Source: Serratia symbiotica (GTDB lineage: Bacteria > Pseudomonadota > Gammaproteobacteria > Enterobacterales > Enterobacteriaceae). Taken from it: a stretch of DNA of 37,662 nt. The position numbers and the translations under genes are program-made. Positions 35,594-37,662 of the stretch are shown here, one piece after another. The notes beneath the pieces are model-generated. The model did no database searches, was not told the origin of the DNA, and saw nothing but the letters and a program-made list of their open reading frames with translations. Every line of letters begins with the position of its first letter. Position 1 is the stretch's first letter. The stretch is taken from positions 1 to 37,662 of the forward strand of contig JAAKDF010000015.1 of assembly GCA_011754105.1 (NCBI GenBank), written 5' to 3'.

Positions 35594-36808
35594 TCACTGC
35601 AGTAACTTGCGCATGACTAGCGTAGCGTTGGTACCACCGAAGCCAAAGCTGTTGGACATCACAGTGGTTAACTGGCGCTGGGTCGGCTGGGTTACGATGT
35701 TTATGCCCACTGCATGTGCGTCTAAGTTCTCAATGTTGATGCTGGGCGCGATAAAACCATGCTCAACCATTAGTAGGCAGTAAATCGCTTCCTGAACACC
35801 AGCAGCGCCCAGAGAATGACCCGTCATCGCCTTGGTGGATGAGAGTGCCGGGATTTTGTCGCCAAACACTTCACGGATTGCTCCCAGTTCTTTCACATCC
35901 CCAACAGGAGTGGACGTGCCGTGCACGTTCATATAGTCGATGGGAGTATCAATACCCTGCAAGGTCATCTTCATACAACGTGCCGCGCCTTCGCCTGATG
36001 GCGCTACCATGTCAGCTCCGTCTGAGGTCGCACCGTAACCGATGATTTCAGCATAGATATGCGCACTGCGAGCCAGCGCGTGTTCCAGCTCTTCAACTAC
36101 CACCATACCGCCACCTCCAGCGATAATGAAACCATCGCGTGCTGCGTCATAGGTGCGGGAGGCTTTTTCTGGGGTATCGTTATAGTTAGTGGATAATGCG
36201 CCCATTGCATCAAACTCACAGGCCATTTCCCAGCACAATTCTTCTCCGCCGCCTGCAAAAACGATATCCTGCTTGCCCAGTTGGATCAATTCAACCGCAT
36301 GGCCGATACAATGTGCAGAGGTGGCGCAGGCAGAGCTAATAGAATAATTGACGCCACGGATTTTGAACGAAGTTGCCAGGCAGGCGGAAACGCCAGAGGC
36401 CATAGCCTTGGTTACCATGTATGGGCCAACTCCGCGCAAACCTTTAGCGCGCATACCATCGGAGCCAGCAACCTGGTTACGTGGCGAACCACCGCCAGAA
36501 CCAACCACCAGACCAGTACGATCGTTAGATACTTGATCCGCAGTTAAGCCAGCATCCTTGGATGCTTCTTCCATGGAAAGATAGGCATAAATAGATGCGT
36601 CGCTCATAAACCGCATTAATTTACGATCGATCAAACCGGTGATGTCTAGTTTAACATTGCCCCATACGTGACTACGCATGCCTGAATCTTTCAGTTCCTG
36701 GGAGAAAGTGATCCCAGATCGACCTTCCTGTAGGTTCTCTCGAACCTCCTGCTGGTTATTACCAATGCTGGAGACGATTCCCAAGCCAGTAATCACTGCA
36801 CGTTTCAT
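35594..36808 (-). CDS. fabB: 3-oxoacyl-ACP synthase I (FabB)
   Basis: FabB (KAS I) elongates acyl-ACP by condensation with malonyl-ACP and is required for unsaturated fatty acids. The 404 residues are collinear with E. coli FabB (406). The catalytic triad is intact: Cys161 in SSACATSAH, His296 in [11 protein letters not shown], His331 in [10 protein letters not shown]. The C-terminal [15 protein letters not shown] is also conserved. The start at 36808 has a GGGAGAGG ribosome site. A FabR-type palindrome lies 56 nt upstream. FabB would also extend the methylated malonyl primer made by BioC for biotin. Divergent from the mnmC relic, as in E. coli. Confidence 0.97.
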   Translation of the reverse strand: MKRAVITGLGIVSSIGNNQQEVRENLQEGRSGITFSQELKDSGMRSHVWGNVKLDITGLIDRKLMRFMSDASIYAYLSMEEASKDAGLTADQVSNDRTGLVVGSGGGSPRNQVAGSDGMRAKGLRGVGPYMVTKAMASGVSACLATSFKIRGVNYSISSACATSAHCIGHAVELIQLGKQDIVFAGGGEELCWEMACEFDAMGALSTNYNDTPEKASRTYDAARDGFIIAGGGGMVVVEELEHALARSAHIYAEIIGYGATSDGADMVAPSGEGAARCMKMTLQGIDTPIDYMNVHGTSTPVGDVKELGAIREVFGDKIPALSSTKAMTGHSLGAAGVQEAIYCLLMVEHGFIAPSINIENLDAHAVGINIVTQPTQRQLTTVMSNSFGFGGTNATLVMRKLLQ

Positions 36809-36863
36809 TTAATACCTCTCCCACACTTATTATATTTACCTAAGGGATTTTGCATCGCACTTT

Positions 36864-36881
36864 AGCGTACAGTTGTACGCC
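36864..36881. promoter_or_regulatory. FabR-type operator upstream of fabB
   Basis: AGCGTACAGTTGTACGCC is an imperfect palindrome like the FabR sites of E. coli fabA and fabB (AGCGTACA-based). It lies in the expected promoter region 56 nt upstream of the fabB start. Confidence 0.65.
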
Positions 36882-36993
36882 GAACAAGTCCGATTAGCGT
36901 TTTTCAATTTTATTTTTTTCGAATTTGCGCCACAGTTCCAGTACCGTTAGAATTCGCGTCATCCCTTGAGTTACGAGCAATTTATCGTGAGCC

Positions 36994-37120
36994 ATGCGGT
37001 TCATCCAAACCTCAATGATAATTTGGAACGAACAAGGTATACCTGTTTTGAAAAAGTTTAATGAAGTTAATTTTTCCAATCAAAATGGGCTGAAAGAAAT
37101 TCGATATGTGTTTCTTAAAT
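36994..37120 (+). pseudogene. mnmC: mnmC remnant, interrupted by an IS after about 42 codons
   Basis: MnmC completes the mnm5s2U wobble modification of tRNAs. The N-terminus MRFIQTSMIIWNEQGIPVLK, then FNEVNFSNQNGLKEIRYVFL, aligns with E. coli MnmC ([30 protein letters not shown]). At 37121 the frame passes into the IS terminal repeat. Divergent from fabB, as in E. coli. The remainder of the gene, if present, is beyond the window. Confidence 0.82.
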
Positions 37121-37662
37121 CGTTGTTGAATAAATCAAAGATTTGGCCGGCACAAGGATCAGATGACTCTCCTTCTTTCAAAATAGCGACATGGCGTGGC
37201 CAAGCAAAAGTTCAAGATCACCAACTGGAAGGATTACAAAAATGCCCTTATTACTCGGGGTTCACTCACTTTCTGGGTGAATGAAACGTCACTTTACGCC
37301 TGGTACTGCGAATCAAAACCTTCTTTGCGTGGTCGCCTATAACATTATTCCAATATGGTAATGACCAGCGTATTGATGCTGAAACGGATTATCGGCCTGA
37401 CACTTCTCGCCCTCTATGGCTTTATAGAATCCATTATTACACTGATAAAAGTGCCGTTGAACCGCCCGGACTACAACCTGCATCAGTAAGAGGGCGAAAT
37501 CCGTCAATGTCACGTTTAAAAACACAACTCTGGGTGAAATTGCGCACCTCGTTATAAAATACGGTCAGGAAAAACGGCGGATCTTGCGAAAACTGCATTT
37601 GGCCGTAGATACAGAAACACATGAGGTCATCTGTGCTGACTTTTCCTTGAGCAACATCACCG
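37121..37662 (+). mobile_element. IS903-type (IS5 family) element, left part, cut by window end
   Basis: Starts CGTTGTTGAATAAATC within mnmC and follows the same leader as the copy at 26176. The transposase relic MVMTSVLMLKRIIGLTLLAL is frameshifted at about 37480, then IAHLVIKYGQEKRRILRKLH appears, again without the Asp-containing insert. The right end is outside the window. Confidence 0.88.

Overview
The window reads as a chromosomal segment of a gammaproteobacterium in the Enterobacterales. Almost every intact product aligns from memory, close to end to end, with an E. coli or Serratia protein. Several local gene orders match the E. coli map: bamE-recN-nadK/grpE, ung-grcA-srmB-trmN6-nadB-rpoE-rseA-rseB, ybhB-bioA/bioBFCD, comEC-msbA-lpxK and fabB/mnmC. 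The density of pseudogenes and dead insertion sequences is what is expected of a recently host-restricted symbiont. A Serratia symbiotica-like aphid symbiont is my best guess; this is inference, since no database search was possible.

Layout. 1-766: degenerate IS903-type element that has clipped the end of bamE. 767-5433: bamE, recN (pseudogene), nadK, grpE with an exact-looking sigma32 promoter, and ung. 5434-12010: grcA (pseudogene), srmB, trmN6 and nadB (pseudogenes), rpoE (intact), rseA and rseB (pseudogenes), and an unidentified remnant. 12230-15290: fepA-like receptor fragment, gltP, IS fragment, ybhB pseudogene with a 36-bp-arm palindrome. 15409-20378: complete biotin locus bioA / bioBFCD around a BirA-type operator. 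20379-25943: IS903-type copy (no uvrB is seen after bioD), yeeZ, HAD-hydrolase pseudogene, sdaC, ybjG. 26068-31896: an ERIC/MITE-like repeat split by another IS copy, comEC pseudogene, msbA-lpxK. 31967-33640: IS1 and IS3 remnants, tRNA-Arg(CCU), ccmA remnant. 33657-37662: mlaA, a repeat copy, a second IS5-type remnant, fabB with a FabR-type site, and mnmC broken by a further IS903-type copy.

Together the retained genes cover core needs: envelope (bamE, msbA, lpxK, mlaA, ybjG), fatty acids (fabB), NADP (nadK), chaperone co-factor (grpE), uracil repair (ung), ribosome assembly (srmB), amino-acid import (gltP, sdaC) and full pimeloyl-to-biotin synthesis. Lost functions include de novo NAD synthesis (nadB), SOS repair (recN), sigma-E restraint (rseA/rseB), competence-type DNA uptake (comEC), cytochrome c maturation (ccmA) and tRNA modification (trmN6, mnmC).

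The most striking signal is mutational. Dead genes and dead IS copies repeatedly carry perfect inverted repeats in which one arm is the native coding sequence and the other is a reverse-complement overwrite of the neighbouring native sequence. The best example can be proven inside the window by comparing IS copies (26500-26551). This points to frequent intrastrand template-switch (snap-back) mutagenesis as a force in the decay of this genome. All four transposase-bearing IS903-type copies also share one internal deletion that removes the first catalytic Asp.
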